Source: Roseateles_C aquae (GTDB taxonomy: Bacteria; Pseudomonadota; Gammaproteobacteria; Burkholderiales; Burkholderiaceae_C). Taken from it: a stretch of 64,000 nucleotides of DNA. Shown piece by piece: positions 8,681-16,925 of this stretch. The translations under genes and the position numbers were made by a program. Below the pieces are notes generated by a model, which was given only the letters and a program-made list of their open reading frames with translations, searched no databases and was not told the DNA's origin. The stretch lies in assembly GCF_032337115.1 (NCBI RefSeq), contig NZ_JAVXZY010000001.1, positions 682,001-746,000 on the forward strand. Reading direction: 5' to 3'. The stretch's first letter is position 1. Every line of letters begins with the position of its first letter.

Positions 8681-9809
8681 GACCCAGCATCGCCAGCGTC
8701 GCGTCCGCCACGGCCAGGCTGCTGGTCAGGCCGGGCGACTCGATGCCCAGCAGATGCACCAGGCCCGGCACGCCATGCGTGCTTGGGCCCTGGATCAGAA
8801 AATCAGGGGCCGCCTCGTGCGGCCCCTTTATCTTTGGCCGCACGCCGCTATAGGCCGGCTGCAAGGCGCCGTCCGGCAGCCCTGGCCAATAGCGCCGCAC
8901 ATCGGCATAGAAGCCCTCGGCGCGGGTGGGGTCGACACCATAGTCGAGCTGAGACTCGTTCTCGATCTCCGGCAGCCACTGCGCATCCGGGCCGAAGCGG
9001 GCCTGCCCGGCCAGGTCCAGCGTCAGGTGCACGCCCAGCCAGGCGTCCTGCGGCAAGGGATAGATCAGCCGCGAAAACGGCGCCCGGCCGGCCAGCGCGA
9101 AATAGCTGCCCTTGCTGAACCAGGCCCTGGGCGCCAGCGCACGGCTCGGGCTGGCCGCCGCCAGCGCCGGTGCGCCAAGGCCGGTCGCGTTGACGATATG
9201 GCGGGCCGCCAGCAGCATCTCGCTGCCCTCTGTCGTCGTCATACGCAAGACCTGACCCTGGCCCTGGTCTTCAGCGATGGACAAGACCCGGGTTTGCAGG
9301 GCCAGCTGGCCGCCGGCCCGCTCCAGATCGCCTTGCAAGGCCAGCATCAGCCCGTGGCTGTCGACGATGCCGGTCGAGGGCGAGAGCAAGGCGGCACAGC
9401 AGCGCAGCTGCGGCTCCAGCGCCTGGGCCTCGGCGCCGCTCAGCCAGCGCAGGTCGTCAACACCATTGGCCTCGGCGCGGGCCTGCAGCTCACGCAGGCC
9501 GGCGAGCTGATCGTCGTCCGTTGCCACCACCAGCTTGCCGCAACGTTGGTGGGCCACGCCATGGCTGGCGCAAAGGGCATAGAGCTGGTCGCGGCCTTGC
9601 CGGCACAGTCTTGCCTTCAGCGAGCCGGGCGGATAGTAGAGACCGGCATGGATGACCTCGGAGTTGCGCCCGCTGACCCCCTGGCCGATGGCGCGTTCGC
9701 GCTCCAGCACCAGCGTTTCCAACCCAAGCAGTGCCAAGGCCCGCCCGCAGGCCAGGCCCAGCACACCGGCCCCAATCACCACCGCATCGACGCTGTCCAT
9801 CGCGCGCAT
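8661..9809 (-). CDS. FAD-dependent oxidoreductase, L-2-hydroxyglutarate oxidase-like
   Basis: The 382-residue protein opens with a dinucleotide-binding fold, VIGAGVLGLACG at about 11-22, followed by an acidic residue ending the second strand (LVLERE). The segment SGRNSEVIHAGLYYPPGS is the mark of the L-2-hydroxyglutarate dehydrogenase/oxidase branch of the DAO family. It probably oxidises a 2-hydroxy acid with FAD, passing electrons to oxygen or quinone. Two ATGs are possible (9809 and 9800); neither has a clear ribosome-binding site. The gene is convergent with, and overlaps by 20 bases, the third chitinase, so it is not part of that operon. Confidence 0.8.
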   Translation of the reverse strand: MRAMDSVDAVVIGAGVLGLACGRALALLGLETLVLERERAIGQGVSGRNSEVIHAGLYYPPGSLKARLCRQGRDQLYALCASHGVAHQRCGKLVVATDDDQLAGLRELQARAEANGVDDLRWLSGAEAQALEPQLRCCAALLSPSTGIVDSHGLMLALQGDLERAGGQLALQTRVLSIAEDQGQGQVLRMTTTEGSEMLLAARHIVNATGLGAPALAAASPSRALAPRAWFSKGSYFALAGRAPFSRLIYPLPQDAWLGVHLTLDLAGQARFGPDAQWLPEIENESQLDYGVDPTRAEGFYADVRRYWPGLPDGALQPAYSGVRPKIKGPHEAAPDFLIQGPSTHGVPGLVHLLGIESPGLTSSLAVADATLAMLGLTSGHC

Positions 9810-10181
9810 TGTGCCCGGGCTGTCGACTGTGCCTGCCGCGCCACGGCGTGGGCGCGGCCACCGCGCACAAAGTCACGCCAGCCCGGAATTGGCGGGCAGT
9901 CCCCGTGTTTTTCCGGGCATGGGCGCGCAAAGTCGGCGATGACACTCCGAGCCAAGCCAGCACACCACGAGCGGTCGGTGCGCTGGCGGCAGGACAGCCC
10001 CAAGATAGGGGCGGAACCGACGAGGATCGAGGCACGCACGCCCCAGCCCGGCCACAGCAGCCGGCGTCTGGGCGCAGCGGCCGGCTTGATTCGTAACGGG
10101 TTCACTGCGGTCAAGAAAGTGTGCCAGGGAGCATTTGGACGCGGCCTTTGATGCCGCCGCCCCGTGCCGACCGAAAGTGCC
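9810..10181. other. Intergenic region without a recognised feature
   Basis: This 372-base divergent gap should hold promoters for the oxidoreductase and the response regulator. I could not identify a convincing -35/-10 pair, operator, hairpin or small gene in it. Confidence 0.5.
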
Positions 10182-11111
10182 ATGTCTCTCACCACCGCCA
10201 CGCCCCCCGCCAGCTCAGCCGCCCGCCGCGTGCTGATCGTCGACGACAGCCGCGCCATCCAGTCCATCATCCGCCACGCCCTTGAATGCGGTGAGCTGGG
10301 CCCAATGCAGATCCAGACTGCCAACAACGGCGCCGAGGCACTGGACAAGGTGGCGCAGTTCAAGCCCGATCTGGTGTTGTCGGACTGGCATATGCCGGGC
10401 GTTTCCGGCATCGAGATGCTGCAGACCCTGCGCCAGACCGGCCATGCCGATATGGCGGTGGGCTTCGTCACCACCGAAACCAATCGCGAGCGCCTGAGCG
10501 AGGCCGAGATGAATGGCGCCGCCTTCATCCTCAACAAGCCTTTTGACGACAAGGCCCTCTGCCAGGCCGTCTCGCGCTCGCTGCAGAAGCGCCCTACAAC
10601 TGTGACGTCCAAGCCCCCGGGCCATGGTCCGCAAGCGCTGGAGTCGATCAACCAGACCCAGCAGATGATGTTCGCCCACCTGGGCACCCGGCATTTCGAC
10701 CTGCGCCGCGCCGAGGGCTTCAGCAACTTCGCCGAGTACCCGCAGTTCATTGCGCTGTACAGCAGCACCGGCCGCAAGAGCGTCTATGCGGTCGGCCTGC
10801 TGGACATCGCCGCCTGCTGTCTGATTGGCGGCATGGCCGAGGGCAGCAGCGCCGAACAGATCCAGCTGGCCACCCAAATCGCCCAACCGGCCGCCAAATG
10901 GCTGGATCACGCCAGCCGCTTCATGCGCGCGCTCGCACCGGTGCTGGTGAAGCGCAGCGCCAGCGACCAGCCCAGTCTCGGCGCCGCCCGGCTGACCCTG
11001 CAGCCCTTCGACAAGCTCGCGATGCTGCTGCAGCAGAACAATGGCCGCACCGAGCTGCGCCTGCATGTGCCCGGTTACGGCGAAGGTCGGCTGTGCTTCC
11101 TGCTGGTCTAG
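10182..11111 (+). CDS. Response regulator: CheY-like receiver plus unrecognised C-terminal domain
   Basis: The 309-residue protein has an N-terminal receiver domain (about 16-135) with Asp21-Asp22, phospho-acceptor Asp68 in LVLSDWHMPG, a Thr in FVTTE and Lys119 in ILNKPF, so phosphorylation by a partner kinase is likely. Residues about 155-309 form a second domain (MMFAHLGTRHF early, LRLHVPGYGEGRLCFLLV at the end) that I cannot assign; it does not look like a DNA-binding, GGDEF or HD-GYP output. No histidine kinase is adjacent. The ATG at 10182 is preferred to a GTG at 10164; neither has a strong ribosome-binding site. Confidence 0.8.
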   Translation: MSLTTATPPASSAARRVLIVDDSRAIQSIIRHALECGELGPMQIQTANNGAEALDKVAQFKPDLVLSDWHMPGVSGIEMLQTLRQTGHADMAVGFVTTETNRERLSEAEMNGAAFILNKPFDDKALCQAVSRSLQKRPTTVTSKPPGHGPQALESINQTQQMMFAHLGTRHFDLRRAEGFSNFAEYPQFIALYSSTGRKSVYAVGLLDIAACCLIGGMAEGSSAEQIQLATQIAQPAAKWLDHASRFMRALAPVLVKRSASDQPSLGAARLTLQPFDKLAMLLQQNNGRTELRLHVPGYGEGRLCFLLV

Positions 11112-11123
11112 TGCAAAGAAATA

Positions 11124-11204
11124 GACCACAGAGACACGGAGTCACAGAGGAAACACAGAGTCAAAGTGCTCTGAATCTCTCTGTGTCTCCGTGGCTCTGT
11201 GGTC
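11124..11204. repeat. CACAGAG-type long inverted repeat between convergent genes
   Basis: The left arm (11124-11149) starts GACCACAGAGACACGGAG; the right arm, read on the other strand (11204 back to 11179), starts GACCACAGAGCCACGGAG. The arms match over 26 bases with two differences, and further CACAGAG copies lie inside. The element fills the gap between the convergent regulator and phosphate transporter genes. It could fold into a long RNA hairpin and act as a two-way terminator, or be a dispersed non-coding repeat. Confidence 0.8.
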
Positions 11205-11243
11205 GGCTTGCATCTACCGGCCCTGCACCGGCAGCCGCCGGAC

Positions 11244-12254
11244 TCAGAACATCGTGAAGCTGAGCCAGTAGCAAACGCCGGCGACGAAGGCCGAGGCAGG
11301 AATCGTGAAGATCCAGGCCCAGACGATATTGCCGGCCACGCCCCAGCGCACCGCCGAGGCGCGCTGCACCGAGCCCACGCCAACAATGGCGCCGGTGATG
11401 GTGTGCGTGGTCGACACCGGCACGCCCAGCGCGGTGGCCAGGAACAGCGTCAGCGCACCACCGGTTTCCGCGCAGAAACCGCCGACCGGCTTGAGCTTGG
11501 TGATCTTCTGACCCATGGTGCGCACAATGCGCCAGCCCCCGAACATCGTGCCGCAGCCAATGGCCAGATAGCAGGCCCAGATCACCCAGGACGGCGGTGC
11601 CTTGTCGGCCGCCGCGGCATAGCCCGAGGCCACCAACAGCATCCAGATGATGCCGATGGTCTTTTGTGCATCGTTGCCGCCATGACCCAGGCTGTACAGG
11701 CCGGCCGAGACCAGCTGCAAGCGGCGGAACCAGTTGTCGACCTTCAGCGGCGAGCTGCGGCGGAACAACCAGGCGACGATGACCATCATCAGGGAGCCCA
11801 GCAGGAAACCCAGCAGCGGCGACAGGAAGATGAACAGCACCGTCTTGCCGACGCCGGCAGCAACCAGCGAACCGGCCCCCGCCTTGGCAATCACCGCACC
11901 GACGATGCCACCGATCAGCGCATGCGAGGAGCTCGACGGGATGCCATACCACCAGGTGATCACATTCCAGGCGATCGCGCCGATCAGCGCCCCAAAGATC
12001 ACGTGGTGATCAACGATGCCGGGATCGACGATGCCCTTGCCGATGGTGGCCGCCACCTTGAGCTGGAAGAAGGCCACCGCGATGACGTTGAAGAAGGCCG
12101 CAAACAGCACCGCCTGCTGCGGCTTGAGCACACCGGTGGAGACCACCGTGGCGATGGAGTTGGCCGCGTCGTGAAAGCCGTTCATGAAGTCGAACATCAC
12201 GGCCAGCACGACCAGCACGGCCACGACCCAGAACGCTACCTGAACCGATTGCAT
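11244..12254 (-). CDS. pit: Inorganic phosphate transporter, PiT family
   Basis: The 336-residue inner-membrane protein is a low-affinity phosphate (metal-phosphate) symporter of the PiT family. The duplicated family signatures are visible: GFHDAANSIAT near the N-terminus and GVPVSTTHTITGA in the C-terminal half, with IPSSSSHALIGG between. About ten hydrophobic segments fit. It lies 13 bases downstream of the DUF47 gene on the same strand, the standard pairing for PiT transporters, so the two probably form one operon. Confidence 0.92.
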   Translation of the reverse strand: MQSVQVAFWVVAVLVVLAVMFDFMNGFHDAANSIATVVSTGVLKPQQAVLFAAFFNVIAVAFFQLKVAATIGKGIVDPGIVDHHVIFGALIGAIAWNVITWWYGIPSSSSHALIGGIVGAVIAKAGAGSLVAAGVGKTVLFIFLSPLLGFLLGSLMMVIVAWLFRRSSPLKVDNWFRRLQLVSAGLYSLGHGGNDAQKTIGIIWMLLVASGYAAAADKAPPSWVIWACYLAIGCGTMFGGWRIVRTMGQKITKLKPVGGFCAETGGALTLFLATALGVPVSTTHTITGAIVGVGSVQRASAVRWGVAGNIVWAWIFTIPASAFVAGVCYWLSFTMF

Positions 12255-12267
12255 TGCTGGCGCCCGC

Positions 12268-12915
12268 TCAGGAGTTCTCGAGGACGATGCCCTCGATCAG
12301 GTTGGCGACGTCCTCGCAGCGGTCCGAGATCGATTCCAGCTGCTCGTAGATGGCCTTCAGCTTGATCAGCTCGCGCACATCCTCCTGCTCACGGAACAGC
12401 TTGGACATGGCCGAGCGCATCACCCGGTCGGCATCGGATTCGAGCTTGTCGATCTCTTCGCAGGTCTTGATCGCCGCTTCGGCCGTCTGCGGCTGGCTCA
12501 GCTTGGACAGCAGCGACACCGCATGCTGAACGCGCTCGCAGCAGCGCGCCGACAGCTCGCCCAGGCGCAGCACCTCCTCGGGAATGCTGCGCACATCGTA
12601 GAGCTGCATGGTCTCGGTGGAATCCTGCAGCAGGTCCAGGATGTCGTCCATCGCATTGATCAGGCCGTGGATCTGCTCGCGGTCGATCGGCGTGATGAAG
12701 GTGCGATGCAGCAGGCGGTTGACCTCAGCGGTCACGCGATCGGCATGGTGCTCGGCAGCATCGACCTCGGCGGCGTACTTCTCACGCAGGCCGGGATCGG
12801 CATAGTTCTGGATCATGGCCATGAAGGCCCGCGCGCCTTCGGCGATCTTGTCGCCATGCTCGTTGAAGAGTTCGAAAAAATTGCCCTCGCGGGGCAGCAG
12901 CTTGCCAAACAGCAT
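12268..12915 (-). CDS. DUF47-family PhoU-like accessory protein of the phosphate transporter
   Basis: This 215-residue, largely helical cytoplasmic protein has the DUF47 pattern, with LPREGNFFELFNEHGDKI at the N-terminus, EHHADRVT and DDILDLLQDSTETM in the middle and the repeated acidic helix signatures (ESDADRV, ISDRCEDVAN) of PhoU-like folds. Such proteins are thought to modulate the neighbouring PiT transporter. AGGAGA precedes the ATG. It is the first gene of the pair with pit. Confidence 0.9.
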   Translation of the reverse strand: MLFGKLLPREGNFFELFNEHGDKIAEGARAFMAMIQNYADPGLREKYAAEVDAAEHHADRVTAEVNRLLHRTFITPIDREQIHGLINAMDDILDLLQDSTETMQLYDVRSIPEEVLRLGELSARCCERVQHAVSLLSKLSQPQTAEAAIKTCEEIDKLESDADRVMRSAMSKLFREQEDVRELIKLKAIYEQLESISDRCEDVANLIEGIVLENS

Positions 12916-13062
12916 GAGTTCTCCTGACGGAACAAGCAGGCCGCAGCCACTCGATCCAACAACGCAATTTCAAATAATTGTCATCGCCGCGTCATGCGGC
13001 ACGGGCAGGAGTGTAAATGCGAGCAGCGCACAACAGTAGGCCGGGGGCCTCAAAAAGCTGGC

Positions 13063-13422
13063 TCAGGCACCGCGGAAGATGAAGTACACGGCGCCCATCA
13101 GGCACAGGCCGGCCCAGATGAAGTCGGTGCGAAAGCCCTGCCCCATATAGAGCATCGAGAAGGGCACGAAGACCGCCAGCGTCACAACTTCCTGGGTGAT
13201 CTTCAGCTGCGCCAGCGTGAAACCACCTTCGTTGCCGATGCGGTTGGCCGGCACTTGCAAGAGGTACTCGAACAGCGCAATGCCCCAGCTGAGCAACGCG
13301 GCAATCCACCAGGGCTTGGCCGACAGGTTCTTCAGATGCCCATACCAGGCAAAGGTCATGAAGACATTGGACAGCAAGAGCAGTACGACGGTCTGCCATC
13401 CAGCGGTGAAATTGATCATCAC
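13063..13422 (-). CDS. DMT-like small membrane protein, DUF486 family
   Basis: The 119-residue protein has four hydrophobic segments and the motifs FMTFAWYGHLK, YLLQVPANRIG and FTLAQLKITQEV of the DUF486 family, which resembles half of a drug/metabolite transporter. Its function is unknown. Its start overlaps the folK stop by four bases (ATGA), so it is translated at the end of the folK operon; a second ATG follows directly. Confidence 0.88.
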   Translation of the reverse strand: MMINFTAGWQTVVLLLLSNVFMTFAWYGHLKNLSAKPWWIAALLSWGIALFEYLLQVPANRIGNEGGFTLAQLKITQEVVTLAVFVPFSMLYMGQGFRTDFIWAGLCLMGAVYFIFRGA

Positions 13423-13940
13423 GGCGCCTCCTGCATCATCAAGGGAAGTCCATCGTCGCGCTGCAGCCGCTGATCTGCGACATCGACCAGGCAGTCGTGC
13501 AGCTTGCGGCCATCAGCCAGTTCAAGCGTGGCAAGACCTGGCCCCAGCTCCAGCAAAGGCAGCAGCACGAAGGCGCGCTGGTGCAGCCGCGGGTGAGGCA
13601 AGCTCAGCCGCGGGTGTTCGAGGCAGAGCTCGCCGTAAAGCAGAAGATCCAGATCCAGCGTGCGTGGCGCATTGCGATACGGGCGCTGGCGGCCGTGCTC
13701 CTGCTCGATGGCCTGCAAGGCATCAAGCAGCTGCAGCGGCTCAAGCGCGGTCTGCAGCCGGCAGACGGCGTTCAGGAAATCCGGGCCGCTGGCCTCGATG
13801 GGCGCGCTGCGCCAGGCCGAAGAGCAGTCGAGCAACCGGATGCCGGGCAGCGCCGCCAAGGCGTGCAGCGCGGCCTGCAGGGTGGCCCGGGTGTCGCCCA
13901 GATTGGCGCCCAGGCCGACAAAGGCCACCGTCTGCCTCAT
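13419..13940 (-). CDS. folK: 2-amino-4-hydroxy-6-hydroxymethyldihydropteridine pyrophosphokinase
   Basis: The 173-residue cytoplasmic enzyme transfers pyrophosphate from ATP to 6-hydroxymethyl-7,8-dihydropterin in folate synthesis. Diagnostic segments are GLGANLGD at the N-terminus, SSAWRSAPIEASGPDFLNAV, and the family signature RNAPRTLDLDLLLYG carrying the two metal-binding aspartates. Length is normal. It lies 38 bases downstream of pcnB, as in many beta- and gammaproteobacteria, and overlaps the DUF486 gene. Confidence 0.95.
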   Translation of the reverse strand: MRQTVAFVGLGANLGDTRATLQAALHALAALPGIRLLDCSSAWRSAPIEASGPDFLNAVCRLQTALEPLQLLDALQAIEQEHGRQRPYRNAPRTLDLDLLLYGELCLEHPRLSLPHPRLHQRAFVLLPLLELGPGLATLELADGRKLHDCLVDVADQRLQRDDGLPLMMQEAP

Positions 13941-13978
13941 CGCTGCGTCATCGCTGGTTCAACGGCGCGTGGCGCGAA

Positions 13979-15589
13979 TCAGGCGCCTTCGCCAGAGCCG
14001 CCGGCGCTGCCGGAGCCAGTCGAAACGCTCCCAGCGCCGCCCTTGGCGCCCGAGGGCTTGCGGCGGCGGCGGCGTTTCTTGGCCGGGGCTGCATCGCCCT
14101 CACCCGTGCCTTCGCCGTCAGCGATCAGCGGGCGGCTCTGGCGCTCAGCAGACCCGCCGGGCTGGCCGGTCACGGCCCCCTGCCTGACCTGGTGGACCTT
14201 GCTGCCGCGGCGCTGCTTGTCGGCCTCACGGGCGGCGTCCAGCAAGGCGCGGCGTTCCTCGTCGCTGCCCAGGGCAAAGTCTTCCCACCAGTCGACCAGG
14301 CTCATCTCGACCTCGCCGACCTCGGCGCGCAGCAGCAGAAAGTCGAAGCCGGCGCGGTAGCGCGGCTGCTCGACCAGGCTGAAGGGCCCATTACCGCTGC
14401 GGCGGTCAAAGCGCGGCTGCATCATCCAGATCTCGCGCATATCGGCGGCCAGCTTGCCACGGCCCGAGATGTCGCCGACACGGGCATCAAAGACCTGGTC
14501 AATCGCCTGCTGCAGCGCCGGCACCGGCGCTTCGCCGGCGTCGCGCAGCTGCGCCCAGCGGCCTTGCACCTCGTGCCAGAGCATGGTGGCCAGCATGAAG
14601 CTGGGCGCCACGCTGCGACCTTCGGCGACACGCAGATCGGTGTCCTCCAGCGCACGGCGGACGAAGTCGCCACGCGGGCCGGCCGGCAGTTCGCCGCGCT
14701 CGTCGAGCACCGCATCAAGAATCGGGAACACGCCGCGGGCCATGCCCTGCTTGCGCAGCTCCTCCAGGCTGGCCAGCGAGTGGCCGGTCTGCAAGAGCTT
14801 GATCATCTCGTCAAACATCCGCGAGATCGGCACATTGGCCAGCAGCGGCACACAGGCCTTGACCGGTGCGCGCGTCTTGGGCTCCAGCTCGAAGCCCAGC
14901 TTGGCGGCAAAGCGCACGGCACGCAGGATGCGCACCGGGTCTTCCTTGTAGCGGGTCTCCGGGTCGCCAATCATGCGCAGCACGCGCTTCTTGGCGTCGG
15001 CCAGGCCGCCGTGATAGTCCACCACCAGCTGGCGCTGCGGGTCGTAGTACATCGCGTTGACGGTGAAGTCGCGCCGTGCCGCATCTTCGATCTGCGGGCC
15101 CCAGACGTTGTCGCGCAACACCCGGCCGCTGGCATCGACCACATGGCTCTTGCCCGCCAGCTCTTCCTTCGAAGTCTTCTCATTGCCGGCCACCTGCTCG
15201 GCCGACTCATTGGCCAGCAGCGCGCGGAAGGTCGAGACCTCGATCACCTCATGCTCGCGGCCTCGGCCGTAGACCACATGGACGATGCGAAAGCGCCGGC
15301 CAATGATGAAGGCGCGGCGGAACAGGCCCTTGACCTGTTCCGGCGTCGCATTGGTGGCCACGTCAAAATCCTTGGGCCGGCGGCCCAGCAGCAGATCGCG
15401 CACCGCGCCACCGACGATGAAGGCCTCGAAGCCGGCATCGGTCAGCGTGCGCACGACGCGAACGCCGCGCTCATCGAGCAGGTTCGGATCGATGCCATGC
15501 TGCTCGACGCCAATCTCCACCCGCTTGCCCAGCGGCGAGGCGGCCTTGGCCGGCTTGCCCAGCAGCTTGTCTATGAATTTCTTGATCAT
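13979..15589 (-). CDS. pcnB: Poly(A) polymerase I
   Basis: This enzyme adds 3' poly(A) tails to RNA and so promotes decay. The ATG at 15589 overlaps the stop of the upstream HAD gene by four bases and gives 536 residues; a longer TTG start at 15613 is less likely. The nucleotidyltransferase head reads FIVGGAVRDLLLGRRPKDFDVATNATPEQ, quoted here only as separate landmarks: GGAVRDLLLG and the DFD metal-binding pair. RRDFTVNAMYYD and KEDPVRILRAVRFAAKLGF complete the class II core. The C-terminal tail is basic (KKRRRRRKP) and low in complexity, as in the RNA-binding tails of this family. Confidence 0.93.
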   Translation of the reverse strand: MIKKFIDKLLGKPAKAASPLGKRVEIGVEQHGIDPNLLDERGVRVVRTLTDAGFEAFIVGGAVRDLLLGRRPKDFDVATNATPEQVKGLFRRAFIIGRRFRIVHVVYGRGREHEVIEVSTFRALLANESAEQVAGNEKTSKEELAGKSHVVDASGRVLRDNVWGPQIEDAARRDFTVNAMYYDPQRQLVVDYHGGLADAKKRVLRMIGDPETRYKEDPVRILRAVRFAAKLGFELEPKTRAPVKACVPLLANVPISRMFDEMIKLLQTGHSLASLEELRKQGMARGVFPILDAVLDERGELPAGPRGDFVRRALEDTDLRVAEGRSVAPSFMLATMLWHEVQGRWAQLRDAGEAPVPALQQAIDQVFDARVGDISGRGKLAADMREIWMMQPRFDRRSGNGPFSLVEQPRYRAGFDFLLLRAEVGEVEMSLVDWWEDFALGSDEERRALLDAAREADKQRRGSKVHQVRQGAVTGQPGGSAERQSRPLIADGEGTGEGDAAPAKKRRRRRKPSGAKGGAGSVSTGSGSAGGSGEGA

Positions 15590-16254
15590 GCGAAGAGTTT
15601 CAAAATTGGCCAACCACGCGCCTGGGCCACAGCCTCCAGCGCCGGCGTCGGATTGGTCGCCACCGGATGGCTGACCAGTTCCAGCAGGGGCAAGTCGTTC
15701 ATCGAGTCGCTGTAGAAGCTGACCCGCTCGAAGTCTGCCATGCGGTGTCCCAGGCCGCTCAGCCAGTCATTCACACGCAACACCTTGCCGGCCTGAAAGG
15801 ACGGCACGCCACGCACGGTGCCCAGATAGCGCCCCGATGCATCGCGCTGCAGTTGCACCGCCAGCAGATGCTCGACCCCGAAGGCCTTGGCAATCGGCTC
15901 GGTCACGAATTCATTGGTGGCCGTGACGATGGCCACCAGGTCGCCAGCGTCCTGATGCTGGCGCAGCAAAGCCCGCGCATTGTCGCCCATCAGCGGCGCC
16001 ATCACTTCCTGCATGAAGCGCTCGCGCATGGCCAGCGCCTCGGGCAGCGGCCGCGAGCGCCAGACCGAGGTGGCGAAATCGACGTATTCATCCAGATCCA
16101 GGCGCCCTTCCTGGTACTGGCGGTAGAAGTCATCGTTGCGGGCTCGCCATTGCTCGCCATCGGCCCAGCCGATGTCGACCATGAAGCCGCCAAACGCGTG
16201 GTCCGAGTCGTTCGGGATCAGCGTCCCGTCAAGGTCGAAAAGGGCCAGATTCAT
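15586..16254 (-). CDS. HAD-superfamily hydrolase, subclass IB (phosphoserine phosphatase-like)
   Basis: The 222-residue cytoplasmic phosphatase starts with the nucleophile motif FDLDGTLIPNDSD. Motif II is VTATN, and YSDSMNDLPLLELV holds the metal-binding acidic pair. This is the HAD-IB layout of SerB-like enzymes, but the usual neighbour pattern (hda, pcnB) is that of an uncharacterised housekeeping phosphatase, and its substrate is not known. Its start overlaps the hda stop and its stop overlaps the pcnB start, each by four bases, so translation of the three is probably coupled. Confidence 0.88.
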   Translation of the reverse strand: MNLALFDLDGTLIPNDSDHAFGGFMVDIGWADGEQWRARNDDFYRQYQEGRLDLDEYVDFATSVWRSRPLPEALAMRERFMQEVMAPLMGDNARALLRQHQDAGDLVAIVTATNEFVTEPIAKAFGVEHLLAVQLQRDASGRYLGTVRGVPSFQAGKVLRVNDWLSGLGHRMADFERVSFYSDSMNDLPLLELVSHPVATNPTPALEAVAQARGWPILKLFA

Positions 16255-16925
16255 CCCGTCATTCCTTCATCAGCGAGCATCTGGCGCAAGAGCGGCACGG
16301 TGACCGCGCGCTTGTTGGCCAGCGCAAATTCATCCAGCCTGTCGAGCAGGCGCATCAGGTGCTTGAGGTCGCGGGCGAAGCGGGTGAGCAGATAGTCCAT
16401 CACCTCGTCGGCCAGCGCGATGCCGCGGCGGTCGGCCTCGCGGCGCAGCGCCGCACGCATCTCGGCCTCGCCCAAGGGCCGCAGCTCAAAGGTCGGCCCC
16501 CAGCCCAGGCGGGTGCGCAAGTCCTCGCGCAGATCCAGGTCGACCGGCGGCGCCACGCCGGTGGCCACCACCGCCAGGCCATGGGTCGCGGCCTCGACAA
16601 AAAGCGTGAAGGCAGCGCGCTGCTGGCCCAGATCGAAGCGGTCGCAATCGTCCAGCAGCAAGAGGCTGGGCTGGGCGGGGAGTTCCCAGGGCAAGGGGGT
16701 GTCGGCGTCATACCAGCCCACCTGCGCGCCCGCGGCCTGCCAGGCCTGGGCCAGGGCCTTCAGCACATGGGTCTTGCCGCAGCCGGCGCCGCCCCAAAGA
16801 AAAACCGGCGGCGAATTCGCCGTCAGGCCTTGCAGATAGGCCAGCGCCTGCGTGTTCGCGCCAGGCAGCAGGTTGTCGAAGGAGAAGACCGGTTCGGGAC
16901 CGAGGGACAGCGGAATCTGCTTCAA
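16251..16925 (-). CDS. hda: DnaA regulatory inactivator Hda
   Basis: The 224-residue AAA+ protein works with the sliding clamp to stimulate ATP hydrolysis by DnaA, limiting re-initiation of replication. It starts with the clamp-binding type segment KQIPLSLG (QxxLxL). The Walker A site is GGAGCGKTH and the Walker B region is LLLLDDCDRF. The C-terminal helices (RDLKHLMRLLDRLDEFAL) match the DnaA-like sensor region. The start codon appears to be TTG at 16925, overlapping the stop of the upstream permease; no in-frame ATG is near. Confidence 0.92.
   Translation of the reverse strand: MKQIPLSLGPEPVFSFDNLLPGANTQALAYLQGLTANSPPVFLWGGAGCGKTHVLKALAQAWQAAGAQVGWYDADTPLPWELPAQPSLLLLDDCDRFDLGQQRAAFTLFVEAATHGLAVVATGVAPPVDLDLREDLRTRLGWGPTFELRPLGEAEMRAALRREADRRGIALADEVMDYLLTRFARDLKHLMRLLDRLDEFALANKRAVTVPLLRQMLADEGMTG

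Noticed and set aside
9776..10777. 333-codon minus-strand frame across the gap and the response regulator
   Set aside because: It overlaps a well-marked receiver domain on the other strand and has no motif or ribosome-binding site of its own.
12978..12995. Pho-box-like direct repeat TTGTCAT-N4-GCGTCAT upstream of the DUF47-pit genes
   Set aside because: The 11-base spacing fits a Pho box, but the match is weak in the second half and the orientation is opposite to the genes; only a hint.
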